This document shows, piece by piece, positions 10,472 to 22,759 of a stretch of DNA of 64,000 bases. The first letter of the stretch is position 1; every line of letters starts with the position of its first letter. The notes under the pieces were generated by a model. It did not search any database, was not told where the DNA came from, and worked only from the letters and a program-made list of their open reading frames with translations. The position numbers and the translations under genes were made by a program. The DNA comes from Mixophyes australis (Eukaryota > Chordata > Amphibia > Anura > Limnodynastidae), in assembly GCA_036250195.1 (NCBI GenBank), contig JAVHZZ010000003.1, forward strand, positions 35,992,335 through 36,056,334. Direction: 5' to 3'.

Positions 10472-11841
10472 TGTCACGGGCACTAGGAGTTTTACCCACA
10501 ATTCACCAGGTGTAGCTACACTTACCAGAAGTGTGGACCTCTGGGTAGTGTGGTGAATCAGTGGAACCATACAGTAGAATAGAGGAAAGGAATGTCAATA
10601 GTATAAATGCTGAGTCTTGGCACCGTGGAACTGTGAAGGTACAGCAGTTTAGTAAACAGGATAAAATGAGGAAAGAGTCCAAGCGCCTTAGCACGCAGGT
10701 AGCATATAGCAGGCCAGTACTTGATAACTGGATAACGTTAGGCAAAGACCAATCAACAATATAGTAGAAGAGTCAGCGACTTGCAGCTACAATACAGAGG
10801 CACTTGTAGACTTTAGTCCAGCTAATAGGTACCATACAGAGTAGTAGCTATATCACAAGGAAACATGAATGGTCTACAGCTGGTAAGTTTCACCACGGAT
10901 ATGTAGAGAAGACTTGTCCAGCACAGGTGTGTAACAGAATAGCGTGAGTGGTCTGCAATTGGCAAGTTGTACCACTGATGTGAAGGGAAGACTTGTCCAA
11001 GCGCAGGCATGGAACGGAGTAACGTGAGTGGTCTGCAATAGGCAAATTTTACCACTGATGTGTAGAGAAGACTTGTCCAGATGCAGGCGTGGAACGGAGT
11101 AACGTGAGTGGTCTGCAATAGGCAAGTTGTACCACTGATGTGAAGGGAAGACTTGTCCAGGTGCAGGCGTGGAACGGAGTAACGTGAGTGGTCTGCAATA
11201 GGCAAGTTGTACCACTGATGTATAGAGGAGACTTGTCCAGGAGCAGGCAGGTAACGGAGGTAGCGAGAGTAGTCTGCAGCGGGTAAGTTCTACTACCGAT
11301 GTGGAGAGGAGACTTGTCCAGAAGCAGGCAGGTAACGGAGGTAGCGAGAGTAGTCTGTAGCGGGTAAGTTCTACTACCGATGTGGAGGGGAGACTTGTCC
11401 AGAAGCAGGAAGGTAACGGAGGTAGCGAGAGTAGTCTGCAGCGGGTAATTTCTACTACCGATGTGGAGAGGAGACTTGTCCAGAAGCAGGCAGGTAACGG
11501 AGGTAGCGAGAATAGTCTGCAGCGGGTAAGTTCTACTACCGATGTGGAGAGGAGATTTGTCCAGAGCAAACGGATAACACGAGCAGAAACAGGAAACACC
11601 TCAGAGTCTCAAGGAATGAGAACCAAGAACAGGCAAAGGTGAAAGGGCAACAGGTGCCTTAAGTACTGAGAGGTGATTAGTTAACCAATGAGACTAGAGG
11701 CGAGGTATTAACAGTTCAGGGTTTCTGCACATGCGCAATCTTAGTCAAGATGGTGGACGGTCGCGGCTCAGGAGAGGCGCCGACAGGAGCGAGAGAGACC
11801 CATGTCCCAACCTAGAGGCACTAACAGTCCGGTGAGTGACA
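10472..11841 (-). mobile_element. Solo LTR with internal 80/81-bp minisatellite
   Basis: The ends are TGTCAC...GTGACA, a perfect 6-bp inverted repeat with TG...CA termini, flanked by a perfect 5-bp duplication TAGAC (10467-10471, 11842-11846). Length 1370 bp, no internal coding region. About half of it is a tandem array. Minus orientation is a guess, from a GC-rich promoter-like block near 11700-11800; no clear poly(A) signal was found. Confidence 0.8.
10870..11570 (-). repeat. 80/81-bp minisatellite, about 9 copies
   Basis: The marker GACTTGTCC recurs at 10911, 10990, 11070, 11150, 11230, 11311, 11392 and 11473 (GATTTGTCC at 11554). Spacing is about 80 bp in the first half (GGAACGGAGTAACGTGAGTG type) and 81 bp in the second (GGTAACGGAGGTAGCGAGAG type), so two subfamilies are fused. 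The 81-bp period, divisible by three, creates a 241-codon repeat-only ORF on the minus strand that I do not call a gene. Confidence 0.92.
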
Positions 11842-11846
11842 TAGAC

Positions 11847-12484
11847 TTTCCATATTACATGTACCTATCCCTTTTCCCAAAGCGGGACCCTACATTCCAG
11901 GATCTAGACAAGCAGCAACTCAGCTTAAGACACCGGCATCAGCAGGTAGTGAAATCTTCAAGAACAAATAGGAGAGAGCAGGACAGCCTGCCATCTGTTC
12001 TGATTCTGGTGGGGCAGATTTTGGGCAACTGTCCCACTCAATCAGGACTTAGTCCCACTGCAAGTTGGGAGGCATGTCCTACTTCACACTGCTCTGCTCA
12101 TAAAGGATGAGCTGTGTGCACCTATCAGTAGTGCATGCAGTGTTGCCCATGTACTTGAAGGGGACAGGAAGTGACTGGAGAGCAGTCTAGCACTGCCTAA
12201 AATGATATCCGCTCCCTTAGCATTATGGTCATGCCCACTTTGGTGACATCGAAACCCTGCATTTGCTCCTGAATAATAAATGCAGAATTTGTATTCATTT
12301 GTTTTCAAAAGTCAAGTGCGTGTGTGAGGGGCTGAGAAGAATGTATTGGGGGGAGCAGCAGTGGTAGACTGGCGTTCTACCTAGGAAGCTATGAAAACTT
12401 GCACCTGCTATGCATGTGAGAGGAATGTAATCTGGAGGACATGTTGTTCCAGAATAAGGGACATTAGTGTTCTTGCACACACTT
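11847..12484. other. Intronic sequence, no recognised element
   Basis: Several 60-100 codon ORFs in both strands without motifs. Confidence 0.4.
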
Positions 12485-12656
12485 GCCTACTATTCTGGAA
12501 TGTCCGGGAGACTCGCAAATTTTGGGAAGAACAGACTATCCTCGATGACATGATTTGTGGCGCAATGATGTGATTGCAGCAATGCATCTTATGGGGCAGG
12601 ACCAAAATTACATGATTCTTGGTGCCAGTTCCCCCTCACAGTCCTGGCAAATATGA
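12485..12656. mobile_element. Degraded MITE of the CGGGAGACTC family
   Basis: AATGTCCGGGAGACTCGCAA on the left and CCTGGCAAATATGAG on the right, with GATGACATGATTTGTGGCGC between, resemble the 49095-49359 and 56238-56547 elements. Confidence 0.55.
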
Positions 12657-13903
12657 GCTTGTGTTGTCTCCCCATATCAACATTAAAATATTCTGCACAA
12701 TTTTTTTGGTTTTCAGCAGGCTGTCTGTGTGCCAGCTGTGTTTTTTATTTTAATAAATAGAGTCTGGTGTGTAAATTTGAATGACCAATCTGGCCAACAA
12801 GATGTCACCAGCCCACCATTGTCTAGACGGCACATGCTTCTGTGAAAACAACGATTGTTTAAATACAATTTGGGGGTAAGTGAAGTTCATGCCAGAGGCT
12901 GAATACAACCATAAATCTTCAAGGTGTGCTCAGGTAATGACAGACAATGGAACTGGGAGACACATTTACTTCATTAGGGAGGGTCAATTTACAAGTCAGT
13001 ATTATAAATGTACATTTTATTCTGAGCCCTGCGTCTTTCTCACCCCACCTTAACACCTCTCCTCCCTAAACTCATCTATGGCTCCAGGTGAGCAGGGATG
13101 ATTTTTACACTTCAGCCATAAGCCACTACGCCCAATATAAAATAAAACACTACAATATTGCAATATTGTTAAAACAAAACATACAATATTTTATCATATC
13201 AACAAAACAGACAAAAAGCAGATGAGAAAAAACATAAATGCTAAATAATGCAAAACATAACAAACAACAAATAGCACTCCCGGTACAAAGAAAAGCATTT
13301 GTAAGAACTGTTATTTTCAGCTTTGTATTCTTCATTCTGAACTTCTTTGACTTTGGAATTAATTTTCTTTTTTTCCCTCTTTTGCATTATTTAACATTTG
13401 CTCTTCATGTCTCGCATAGTCTTGTCTATGACATACCCTATTGATTTCCCCATTATTTATTTAATTGTATAAAGTTCCTGTCATTGCTTTCTCTCCTCCT
13501 CAAGGCACAGTATCCTTGTTTGCCCTCTTTCAAGAGTGAACGAGCCTACGAAGATGCACACATAATTTTACATAGTCTTTCTTTAATGGGAGCAGTTCAC
13601 AGCCCTATATGTGGATGTTATGTACTTATTCAAGGTACTCCTAGTAATAGATGATCAAGCATTTGGACGCATGCCCCTGACATCAGGCTCTCAGACTACT
13701 CTCCGGTTCCTGAACACAGGTCGTGTTTTCATTCCTTGTGGTTAAGCATTATTCTGCTGGGCCTTCTGTTGCCAACCTGGTTTGTTTCTGACTTCAACTG
13801 TTTGCTCATTACCCTGACACCGTCTTATTTAAGGTTTCTGAATCTGGACCGCCTTCCCTGACCTTAGACACCACAACTTCTGTCTCATTTCCCTTACATC
13901 AAG
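12657..13903. other. Intronic sequence, no recognised element
   Basis: AT-rich with A-runs around 13135-13260; no paired repeat or coding motif. Confidence 0.4.
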
Positions 13904-14042
13904 CTTGGCCAACCTGAGGCTCTGCAGGTGGTGTGAAACTACAAGCCCCAGCATGCTCTGCCTGCTGATAGCCAGATGATAGCTGGCAGGGTATGCTGGG
14001 AGTTGTAGTTTCACAACACCTGGAGAGCCAAAGGTTAGCCAT
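13904..14042. mobile_element. Palindromic hAT-type MITE (TTGGCCAACCTGAGGCTCT)
   Basis: CTTGGCCAACCTGAGGCTCT is mirrored by AGAGCCAAAGGTTAGCCATG, with inner arms GTGAAACTACAAGCCCCAGC and GCTGGGAGTTGTAGTTTCAC. The end sequence is typical of small vertebrate hAT elements, but I could not confirm an 8-bp duplication. Confidence 0.7.
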
Positions 14043-14125
14043 GCAAGAGAGTGATGGAATCCTTATCAAGGAGATAAGGATTGAAGAGTATCAAGTGAAA
14101 AAAACTAAGGGTCATAAATAGACCC

Positions 14126-14657
14126 CTGACTGCATTATGCCACTTGTAAAGTTTGGTGGAGGAGGGATTATGGTATGGGGCTGTCTTTCAGAGTTAGGGC
14201 TAGGCCCCTTATCTCCAGTGAATAGCAATTTTAATGCTTCAGCATACCAAGTCATTTTGGACAATGCTATGCTTCCAACCTTGTGGCAACAATTTGGGGA
14301 AGGCCCTTTTCTACTCCAACATGACTGTGCCCCAGTGCACAAAGCAATGACTTGATTGGCCCACACAGAGCCCTGACCTCAACTCCATCGAACACCTTTG
14401 GAATTAACTGTAACGGAGATTGAGAGCCAGGCCATCTCATCCAACATCAGTGCCTGACCTCACAAAAGCTCTACAGATTGAATGTCTACAAATTCCTACA
14501 GAAACACTCCAACTTCTTGTGGAAACTCTTCCAAGAAGAGTGGAAGCTGCTATCGCTGCAAAGGGGACCAACTCCATATTAAAGTATATGTATTTGAATA
14601 CAATGTCATTACAGCCCCTATGGTCAAGCATCCAAATACTTCTGTCCATATAGTGTA
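14126..14657 (+). pseudogene. Tc1/mariner transposase remnant with 3' TIR
   Basis: The frame starting at 14137 encodes [15 protein letters not shown]..., then the second catalytic block around [12 protein letters not shown] (about 14311-14346). A deletion and stop follow, and the next block (SPDLNSIEHLWN-like, about 14370-14405) is out of frame. The 3' end reads AAATACTTCTGTCCATATAG, matching Tc1-like terminal repeats. The N-terminal DNA-binding half is absent. It is dead; the sister copy lies at 36520-37147. Confidence 0.85.
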
Positions 14658-14663
14658 TGTATG

Positions 14664-14697
<34 letters not shown>
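14656..14697. repeat. (TATG)/(TA)n microsatellite
   Basis: TGTATGTATG followed by a TA run, directly after the Tc1 3' end. Confidence 0.9.
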
Positions 14698-14701
<4 letters not shown>

Positions 14702-14824
14702 CCACATTACTATAAATTGAATTGTCAGCCTTGAACTCCAATGCAACAGTGTCCCCGCTAGCCAGTTGTGCCATCATGTAGCAGGGACAGTGCCCTGATG
14801 ACATGAGTTTACAATAAGTGGTAC

Positions 14825-14876
14825 TCCCCAAAATTAAGGACTCTCCCGGATGTTTTGGGGGAGATGGCAAGTATGC
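14825..14876. mobile_element. MITE end fragment
   Basis: GGACTCTCCCGGATGTTTTG followed by GGGGAGATGGCAAGTATG is one terminus of the CATACTTGCC family; no partner end is visible. Confidence 0.5.
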
Positions 14877-17220
14877 CTAAAACTATGTAATGTAATACAA
14901 ATTCTATAGACACTGAAGATTGAAGAACTTGGAGCGGTGTACCTCACGGAATATGCAGGTGCCGGGGTGGCTTTTGGGGGAAAGGTGGTTGTGAAAATTA
15001 AAATACAGCTTGTGGTTCCATTAATATCTACTGAAGGTATGTAACGCACTGTGTTCACCTGCAGTGTACCACATCTGACCTACCGGGCTGCACCATGTCC
15101 CTGAACACTCATTCCAACGTTTAGAACAAACCCAACAATCGTCACCTGTAATTGCTTGTAGAGTAAGTAGACTGATAGCGATGTCTAGCAGCATGCACAT
15201 TGCCTTTGTGGGCTACACAAAAGCACTCTGACCTTGTCTGCCTCTGGTTCAGCTATTACTATGAGCAGAAATGAAACTACTAATGACTACAAGTGAATAC
15301 ATGAGTCATTACATTTCTGCGGAAGCTTTTGTTCTATTTGGACTTTGCAGTGTAATTTGATCATCTCTCTTGCAGGTTTCCATGTCATACAAAGAAAGCA
15401 CATGTTATAAACTGCATGAAGTTGTGAACAGGATTCCTTACAGGCACCTTTCAATAGCACTTATGTACTTTTCCCAAGAAAGACATAAAATAGTCACATG
15501 ACTGTAGCTGCTGAGCATGGCAGACAGAGGTATTATGAGAAAAAAACTACGTGTATCACGTATCCAGCACATGTTCCATCTCCAACTTCGCTTTTTTGGT
15601 TCCAAACAAAAATCATTAGTGATGTCACAAGCCTAGAAATACTAACAGTAGTTTGTCAAAGTGTCTATTACACGTGGTGGTGGCAGCGATTTTGTAGGAT
15701 GAGAAAAAGTTCACAAGAAGGCAGCTTATTGGTTCATTAGAATCCAAGGCATCACTGAAGCATTAGGAACTTCGTAGTCTATTGCACAGAACCCCAGAAG
15801 ACCAGGCCTTTCTCCCGAATTCCGACCACTTTACTAGGACAGCCTCAATGACGTGATCCGCTGTAAATCAGTTTGGGCCTAAATGACAAGACTGGCGGAA
15901 ACCACGCCTCCTGCTCTTGCCACTTGACCTTCCCTCGGGATCCCCCGGAGGGAAGTATCTCCAAACTAGTTGTTGTTGGTTCTTAGTAAATTTATAAGCT
16001 GCCTTCTGAGGAACGTTGGCTCAGTCCACAAGATGCGTCCATGGGACCTCAGTTATGACATCACTGGACTGGTTTGGTTTAGCACTAAAGCACCTCGATG
16101 GCACACTCAGCACAAATAAGGTAGACACGGTGCCTAGGTTTGCCGAGAAGCATCAAAATCTGAAGGGGAACATTGTGCAAAAGCATAAATGTCCTTTTTC
16201 CTTCACCTTTCATTAAAAAAAAAACCTTTTCCGTTTTCTGCAAAATTATTGCCCTGTTTAGCCTAATCTGTGGCTTAAAGTAATCTTGAGAGTGAAAGGA
16301 CATCCGAACTGTCTTTGTCACATATGACACTTGTATGTGTTTGAAGCCTAGTTTTACAATGGGCAAAGTGCACCTGTAAATGTTCTTTTTTCGCCAAAAT
16401 GCAACTGGAAGTGTCATATGCATCCCACTAAAAGCTGGTACATAAATCTTGACCTTTTGTGGAGTGGAAAAGGTCATGCACCCCTTCACACAGCACAGAA
16501 CACACCTAAAAATTCACTGTGCGCAATATTAAATCTGGTTTTTGCCCTGCTCTATAAAACCCGTGTTTGGAAGGGATGTCCTCACTCGAGTCGAGTCTTA
16601 ATTGTTGAAATCAAGGCACCTCAGCACTACCAAAGAGGATATTGTATTGCAATTCTGCTGTTTTGTGCTTCACAAATGAAGCTCATGTTTAGTTGGTGAT
16701 TGGTGCACTGTGACAGAACAAGGATATTCTGTACTGCACTGTACATAAATAACCTGCAAACTACGTCAGCAGCTAGAAAGTAAAGTAGAGCAGCTTCCAA
16801 TGTTTGTGAGCTTTTCCAATTTCCATCCACACACCATATGACCTTACATACCACACTGCAGGACACACAATGCAAACAGACTCACAGACATGTATATTGT
16901 TGAGAGAATTAATATTCATTCACACAGGAGTGCTGGTGGTGGAAGGGATGACAGCTATTTCCACTTGTAGTAGGAAGCTGACATTGGAAAATGTAAATAA
17001 GGTTCAATTCTAGTCTTCCGTTCAAACAGAACTGGTATGATGTAACTATCGGGTCCTCAGTCGTCAGCTTCTAACCTGATTGATGAAGCTTTTGTTATGG
17101 TCAGGTATTGACAACACACCGTACTCACAAGTTCCAGTTGTATTTGATGAGTATTTGAGAGATGGTTGACCTACTATAGGGATTAGTAAAAAGAAATCTG
17201 TTTTCGAATACCCAACTGTT
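14877..17220. other. Long unique-looking intron segment
   Basis: I see no repeat with a partner elsewhere in the window, and no ORF with a recognisable motif. The antiparallel ORFs at 16016-16699 are shadows of low stop density. Conserved non-coding elements would most easily sit here, but that cannot be judged from one sequence. Confidence 0.4.
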
Positions 17221-17641
17221 CTGCTAAAGAGGAACAATCTTACTTACATAGTAAATTATGCTAAGAAAATGTTTCCAGTTTATCAAGTTCAATCTTACTT
17301 TAAATGTTAGCTGTGCTGAACGAGATGAAGACAAAAGTTCAATAGTTGTCAACTTAAACTTAAACCAAGAATGGTGTTAAAGAATAACTCCATCCAGAAC
17401 TAAAAAATTGGGTGGAGTTGAAAGAGATAAACTAAAGTGGAACAATCATACTTACATAGTAAATTATGTTAACAAAATGGTACCAGTCTATCAAGTTCAA
17501 TCTTTCTTTAAATGTTAGCTGTGTTGATTCAAAGGAAGAGAAAAGTGCAATAGTTGTCAACTTAAACTCAGGCCAAGAAAGGTGTTAAAGGATAACTCCG
17601 CCCTGAGCTACACATTTGGGTGGAGTTGAATGAGATAAACT
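17221..17641 (+). repeat. Tandem duplication of about 208 bp
   Basis: GGAACAATCTTACTTACATA at 17231 recurs as GGAACAATCATACTTACATA at 17439. The units stay alignable through TCAAGTTCAATCTT, ATAGTTGTCAACTTAAACT and GGGTGGAGTTGAA. Clearly diverged, so an old duplication. Confidence 0.85.
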
Positions 17642-18871
17642 AAAAAAACAGAAATAAACCCCAATGATTTTATGATTTTGTTCCCCAAAATCTGCATCAG
17701 TGTCCTCAGCGTGCGCAGCATTGGAGAACTTTAACGGACAAAGTCAGCCTGAAGTCACAGTAACATATAATGATGGTAGAAAGTGGGTTGCAATTAAAAA
17801 GAAAACACTTCAAACTGTTACATTTTTAATAATTTCCGCTTAGCAAAATGATTTCCTTTACTCATGGCCAGAAGATATGAAAGGTAGACTGTAATATTCA
17901 TTCTGCCTTACAGTCTCTCTAATCTCTTGCTGAATGCATTGGAGATTATGTCATGTAATAATTGAATACAATAGCCTGTATGAATGGCCTGGATCTAAGG
18001 ATTTGCTAGCAGTGTACCTGGGAAAGGGTGTGATTGTGTATTTAATGTTTACACAAAGATAGCTAAAAAAAGATCAAAACAACCGCAGAAACTGCGAAAA
18101 GCGAAAGCAGGGGCCAGATAGGACTGTCGGGTGCTTTATAAATGAAAGGCAAAACTGTGTCAATATTGAAACTTTAAATCATGTTTAGTTCAATGTGATA
18201 TTCATTGTCACATTGGAACCATTTAGCACAAAGAATGTTTTACTACGTCTGTGTTGAAGATTAACTTGCCGGATTCTGCTGTCTAACCATATAAGTATTT
18301 CCTGTTAGGTTCCTCTATCCTCACACACTTATCAGCTACAGGGAAATACAGGGGCAATAATGATTTGTTTTTTACCTGCGCTTATAACGGAGATAAAAAA
18401 AAAATCTCTTATCGCTGTAATTTATCCATATAATTTTGCTGAGGCAGCTGAGTGATAATAGCCTGGAGTGTTAAGCGCTAAGTCTCCACCGATATGCGCG
18501 TACTAACATACTCTCCTTAATTATGTCCTATATCATGTCTCCCTCATGAGTCTAATTTCCCTTTCGCTACTTCGTGTTAACAGCTTAACACCTCTCTTTG
18601 CCTTCCATGCTGTCCTTGCTATATTGGTACTTCATTAGCCTTGTGTCATATGTCAACACTTTATAAACAATAATAACTAGTCAAAATCCTAACAAAAGAT
18701 CCCATAGGCGATTTGGCAAACATTTTCCACCGCTACAGGACCGAGCAGGAATCCATAGATGTATAAGTAATAATGTGAATACCATCAAAACGGTGTTGAA
18801 TTGTAGAGACAGAGCTCTGTGTAGAAACAATGGTAAATAATGTGATAACTAAGTAACTCCAATGCAAGTTG
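17642..18871. other. Unique-looking intron segment
   Basis: No element or coding motif recognised. Confidence 0.4.
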
Positions 18872-19467
18872 CCGCATATTTATGAAAGGTGCATCGCAGC
18901 AGATATCGTGGATATCTGCTACTTTGCATTCTGCTTCATTTTTGGGAGCAGTCACCATTCAATAGTATGGTGACTGCTCCCTCTCGCAACCTAACAAGTT
19001 CCGAAAAATACTTTGTTTTTCGGAAACTTGTCATGTTAATGTAAACCAGCTGAAGTTGGAGTACATTATCATAATTGAAAAGTTTCAGTGCTGTCACTGC
19101 TCCGAAGAGCAAAGCTGGACAGCGCATGTGTGGAGAGATCACATGATGCCTCCCTGTCACTCACCGCTCTCTCTCTCTGCAACTATAGTTGCAGAGACAG
19201 AGCGGAGATGTTTGTGCGCATGTCCAGGTCTTCGAACTGCACATGCGCAATTGCAGTATGAATGAAAACGGAGAGGACAAGGACGAGTTTCGGAGACAGC
19301 GCATTCCGAAGAGGGGGGTAAGTGTGATTTTTTTTATCACAGAAACAGCAGTTTATCGGAACTGCTGTTTCTGTGTTGGGTTCTTCATAAATTTGAGAAA
19401 TTTTTATCAATGCAATAAGGATTGAAAACTATTTTTCATTTTATGCTAACATTGATAAATGTGCTCC
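18872..19467 (-). mobile_element. Multi-hairpin non-autonomous DNA element, copy 1
   Basis: It contains successive hairpins: GAGCAGTCACCAT...ATGGTGACTGCTC (18948-18981), AAGTTCCGAAAAA...TTTTTCGGAAACTT, CTCTGCAACTATAGTTGCAG, and AACAGCAGTT...AACTGCTGTT. The order is mirrored in the copy at 59939-60577, which lies in the opposite orientation. No transposase. ORFs of 70-80 codons here run across hairpin arms. Confidence 0.8.
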
Positions 19468-20681
19468 TTAGAGAGAAGGTGGAGTCCATGTAATCTTGAT
19501 TAACCAAAAGAGGGTGTAATAGCCAATGTGCAGGATCACTGTCTAACTCCTTCTCTTTACATTACTGTGTAGTGGGGTGGTGTATCTTTTTCTGATACGT
19601 ATGTCTGTATCCATAAATTATTTTATTGCTTCAATGTACCTAGCAAAAAAAACACATCTGATATAGGTGATCTCTTTTCTAACACCCAGTTTTATTACTA
19701 TATTTGTCCCCAATTGTAAAACACTACGGAGTGTGCTGGCGCTATATAAACAAATGTTAATAATATTAATAATCAAAATAATAATTGGTTTCTGAAGTCC
19801 ATGTAACAGCATCACATTTACGTATTTCATGTTTTTATATTGTGTAGTCTAGAAGTGCATATATGTAACCAAACTGCCCTGTCTGGAGCTTCACTGTACA
19901 GAGCAGCACCGGCCAGATACCAGTGTACAACCTTATAAAACACAAAAAAAAAAAAAAACCCCAAACAACAAAACCTCCCAAATAATTTGAAAAAAAAGAA
20001 AAATCACATAATTCCAATTAAGAAAAGCAAAACAGAAAAATAAATGTGTTTTTTTTTTGCTGGTTAAAGCAAAAAACACATTGTGCAAAACAGAAACAGT
20101 ATTTTAGTGACTATTTTTAGAGCTCTCTATTGGGAATTGCATTTTTATTTACAATCCTCATCATATACACATCAGAAAGTATCCCTTTAAACAACTGTTT
20201 TATACAGCTTTTTTTTTATTTAGCATTTCCACTGCTAGATTTACGATGTGCGTGGCACAGCCAGGCCATTCCTATTAGCGGTAATTCTCCCAGACAGAAT
20301 TTATTTAGCTCGTGGTGACAGTATCATGGTATGCAGTAGGCGATAGTGTATGATTTCTCTGGTTAACGATTAATCATTTAATGTTCTGATCCTTTCACAG
20401 TAAGTGCTATGTTATCACATCTCTGAACGGACTGGAAGTTTTCAGGAAGCACAGACATTTAACTACACACCAGAGGCTGAAAGGGGCAAAGTGACACTGT
20501 AGTTCTGAGAAGGAGTCACATCTTGCCTAAACATGCTCTACTGCATGTAATATACAAGTACAAACACAAGACAGTAGTCTGGAAATAGTGTTCCAGTCCT
20601 AGAAAGGGATTATGCGAAAACTGTGTTATGAGTGATTTACATACATGCGTACAATATGATATAATAGTCGTGATTTGATGA
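19468..20681. other. Intronic sequence with a SINE/LINE tail fragment
   Basis: At 19692-19776 a TCCCCAATTGTAAAACACTA ... GGCGCTATATAAACAAATG segment followed by TAATAATAT is the 3' tail shared with the dispersed retroposon (58068-58221). A- and T-runs at 19946-19960 and 20049-20059. Nothing else recognised. Confidence 0.6.
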
Positions 20682-20689
20682 TATTATTA

Positions 20690-20725
<36 letters not shown>

Positions 20726-20727
20726 TT
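20682..20727. repeat. (ATT)n microsatellite
   Basis: ATT triplets; the Ile-rich ORF start across it is an artefact. Confidence 0.95.
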
Positions 20728-20829
20728 TATTTCAAAGCTGTGTATTACTGCATTGAATAATACAGCTGAAATAATAACTAAATATATCCACCCTGCTCCC
20801 TTTCACTTCTTTAATGTATGTTTTTTTAA

Positions 20830-21020
20830 TGATAGGATGATAGGAGGGAGGTGCTACTCTAACAGAGCAGAGAGAGAGTGGCTGACAGGTTTGCAGACTT
20901 GCTCTGCAGAAATGCACTGCATGGATCTATGGATTCATACACACAGACAGTGCCTGTGATGTCACAGCAGCTAAACTTACTGCAGTCTCAGCTCAGCTTT
21001 TTGACTGTAACAAATCAAAT
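20830..21020 (+). repeat. Diverged dispersed repeat, copy 1
   Basis: It aligns with 62085-62265: AACAGAGCAGAGAGAGAGTG, GACTTGCTCTGCAGAAATGC, GTGATGTCACAGCAGCT and CTGCAGTCTCAGCT are shared in order. It carries a TGATGTCA (CRE-like) site. Family unknown. Confidence 0.65.
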
Positions 21021-21569
21021 GAGGACACTTGGGGTAATTTACGGACACAGGTGCAAAGTTGCACACAGCAGTAACCCATAGTGTGAGAATCCACTGCGAT
21101 ACTAGCTACAGAAAACAGGTATCAATCTGCACTAGGACAAAGAGATCTCAGTTGTATACAGTCCCTCACTCCTAACAGCAAACTTTGAATTTTGTTTCTT
21201 TGCTGGTGCTTCAAGGAGTCTTTTTTTGTTTGCATGTTTATCAACTTCTTCCTTCACGATTCTACCTCCTCCAACCCATCAACTTCAGTTTTGTCCCTCA
21301 CAACCTGTCCTTTTTGTAAGCACTTTGGCCAGCTGTAGTCTGTCTCTGATAGCAAATCTAGCAACGCATCACATAGCAACCAATCAACAATTAGCGTTGT
21401 CTAGGTTATTGCAAAGTAGACTTATAAAGGCACAGGTCTGATTGGTTGTAATGGATTACAGCAATGTGCAAGTTTGCCTCTGAAATGTCATTATACTTCC
21501 AATTAAAAAACAGTTGAGGGACATTTACACAACCTGATTATGGGTCACTTTCTAGTACAGTGTAGAAGA

Positions 21570-21680
21570 TAAAAGTATGATTGGATGCTGTGGACAACAT
21601 GTCAATTTCTACACAGTTACCTGTAGAGCAGCTTTCATAAATGACATAATCTAGAACAGTTATGATATACTTCAAGTGAT
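21570..21680 (+). repeat. Dispersed repeat shared with 34438-34553
   Basis: TAAAAGTATGATTGGATGCT through CTTTCATAAATGACATAATC and TAGAACAG is nearly identical at both sites. Downstream, GATATACTT continues in both, preceded at 34531 by the hAT-like CAGGGATGGGCAACC. Confidence 0.8.
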
Positions 21681-21779
21681 ACATGTGCAGCCCTCTAACC
21701 TTCAAAAACTGCCTGAAAACGACTTTGGCATGCCCACGTCATTCAAACCAAAGTACCCCCTCGTGTCCTTTACTTACTT

Positions 21780-22145
21780 GCTCCAAAATAGTCCCACATG
21801 CACTCAGACCATGCCTTGCCACAAAATGCCCCCACATACAGGCAGAACTCCACAAGCTCCCAGAACCCAAACATACTCCAAAACTCCCCCACATGCTGCC
21901 AATATGACACTAAGCCCTTGTCACATGCCACTCAGACCTCCCCAAATGCCCCTAGCATGCCACATCAGACAAATCCGAGTAAACATTTACAGACATCAGG
22001 GACTTGTTATATATTTCTGGAAATATAAAGGTGCTTGGTAAACATTTACTAACATAAAGGGGTATTATTTACTGACATAAATGGGACTAGTTATTATTTA
22101 CTGACATAAAGGGGTTCTAAGTAATCATTTACCTATACAAGGGGT
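21780..22145 (+). repeat. Degenerate tandem arrays
   Basis: From 21780 to 21975, CCCCACAT/TGCCAC-rich blocks recur irregularly at about 30-40 bp. From 22030 to 22145, CATTTACTAACATAAAGGGG-like units repeat three to four times. Overlapping proline- and threonine-rich ORFs in two frames result from the repetition. Confidence 0.5.
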
Positions 22146-22759
22146 GCAGATACAAACTTGTACCCCAAGATATTCATTATTCTGAGCAGGAAATAAATCA
22201 ACACGTTTTATTATGTGGCAAACATTTAGCGTTTTTCTGCTCTCGATACAAAATTTCTAAATGTTTGCTAGAAAATTAAAATGATAAATATATTGCAAAG
22301 TCTAAAAAAACCACAAGTAGACTATAGTTATATAAATTAGTAATTGCAGAAACCGTGTGTATTTTTAATTATAAGTAAGCCATTCATTTATTGATATTAA
22401 ACCCAGTTTATTTTGTTCCTCTACTTAAATGTTCTCATTAAAATTGAAGCAGTTTTTATGATCTATTGAGTCCAATGCAGCCAGAGTCGCATTAACACAG
22501 CAACAGCCTCTTTTAAAAATTTAACAGCTATTAAGGTACTTTATGACTCCTGCCAAGCTGACAGAGAGGAGACGGGGAGTGTCCTATTATCCAGTGCCTG
22601 AAATGATTTAGGAAACCCGGGATCAGTCTCTTAGACAGCCACAGGTGTGTCACACAATGCTGCTTCCTCTGTGTGTACAATTACACTCCATACAGAATAA
22701 ATACAAATATCACTAGGCTCTCTGTTTTGCACTTTAATAAAGGAATGATTACACATCTC
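22146..22759. other. Intronic sequence, no recognised element
   Basis: AT-rich, no paired repeat. Confidence 0.4.

Noticed and set aside
10822..11599. 127- and 241-codon minus-strand ORFs with repeated LWTSLLSTSVVELTRC-like blocks
   Set aside because: Translation of the 80/81-bp array inside a solo LTR; the two ORFs are different frames of the same units.
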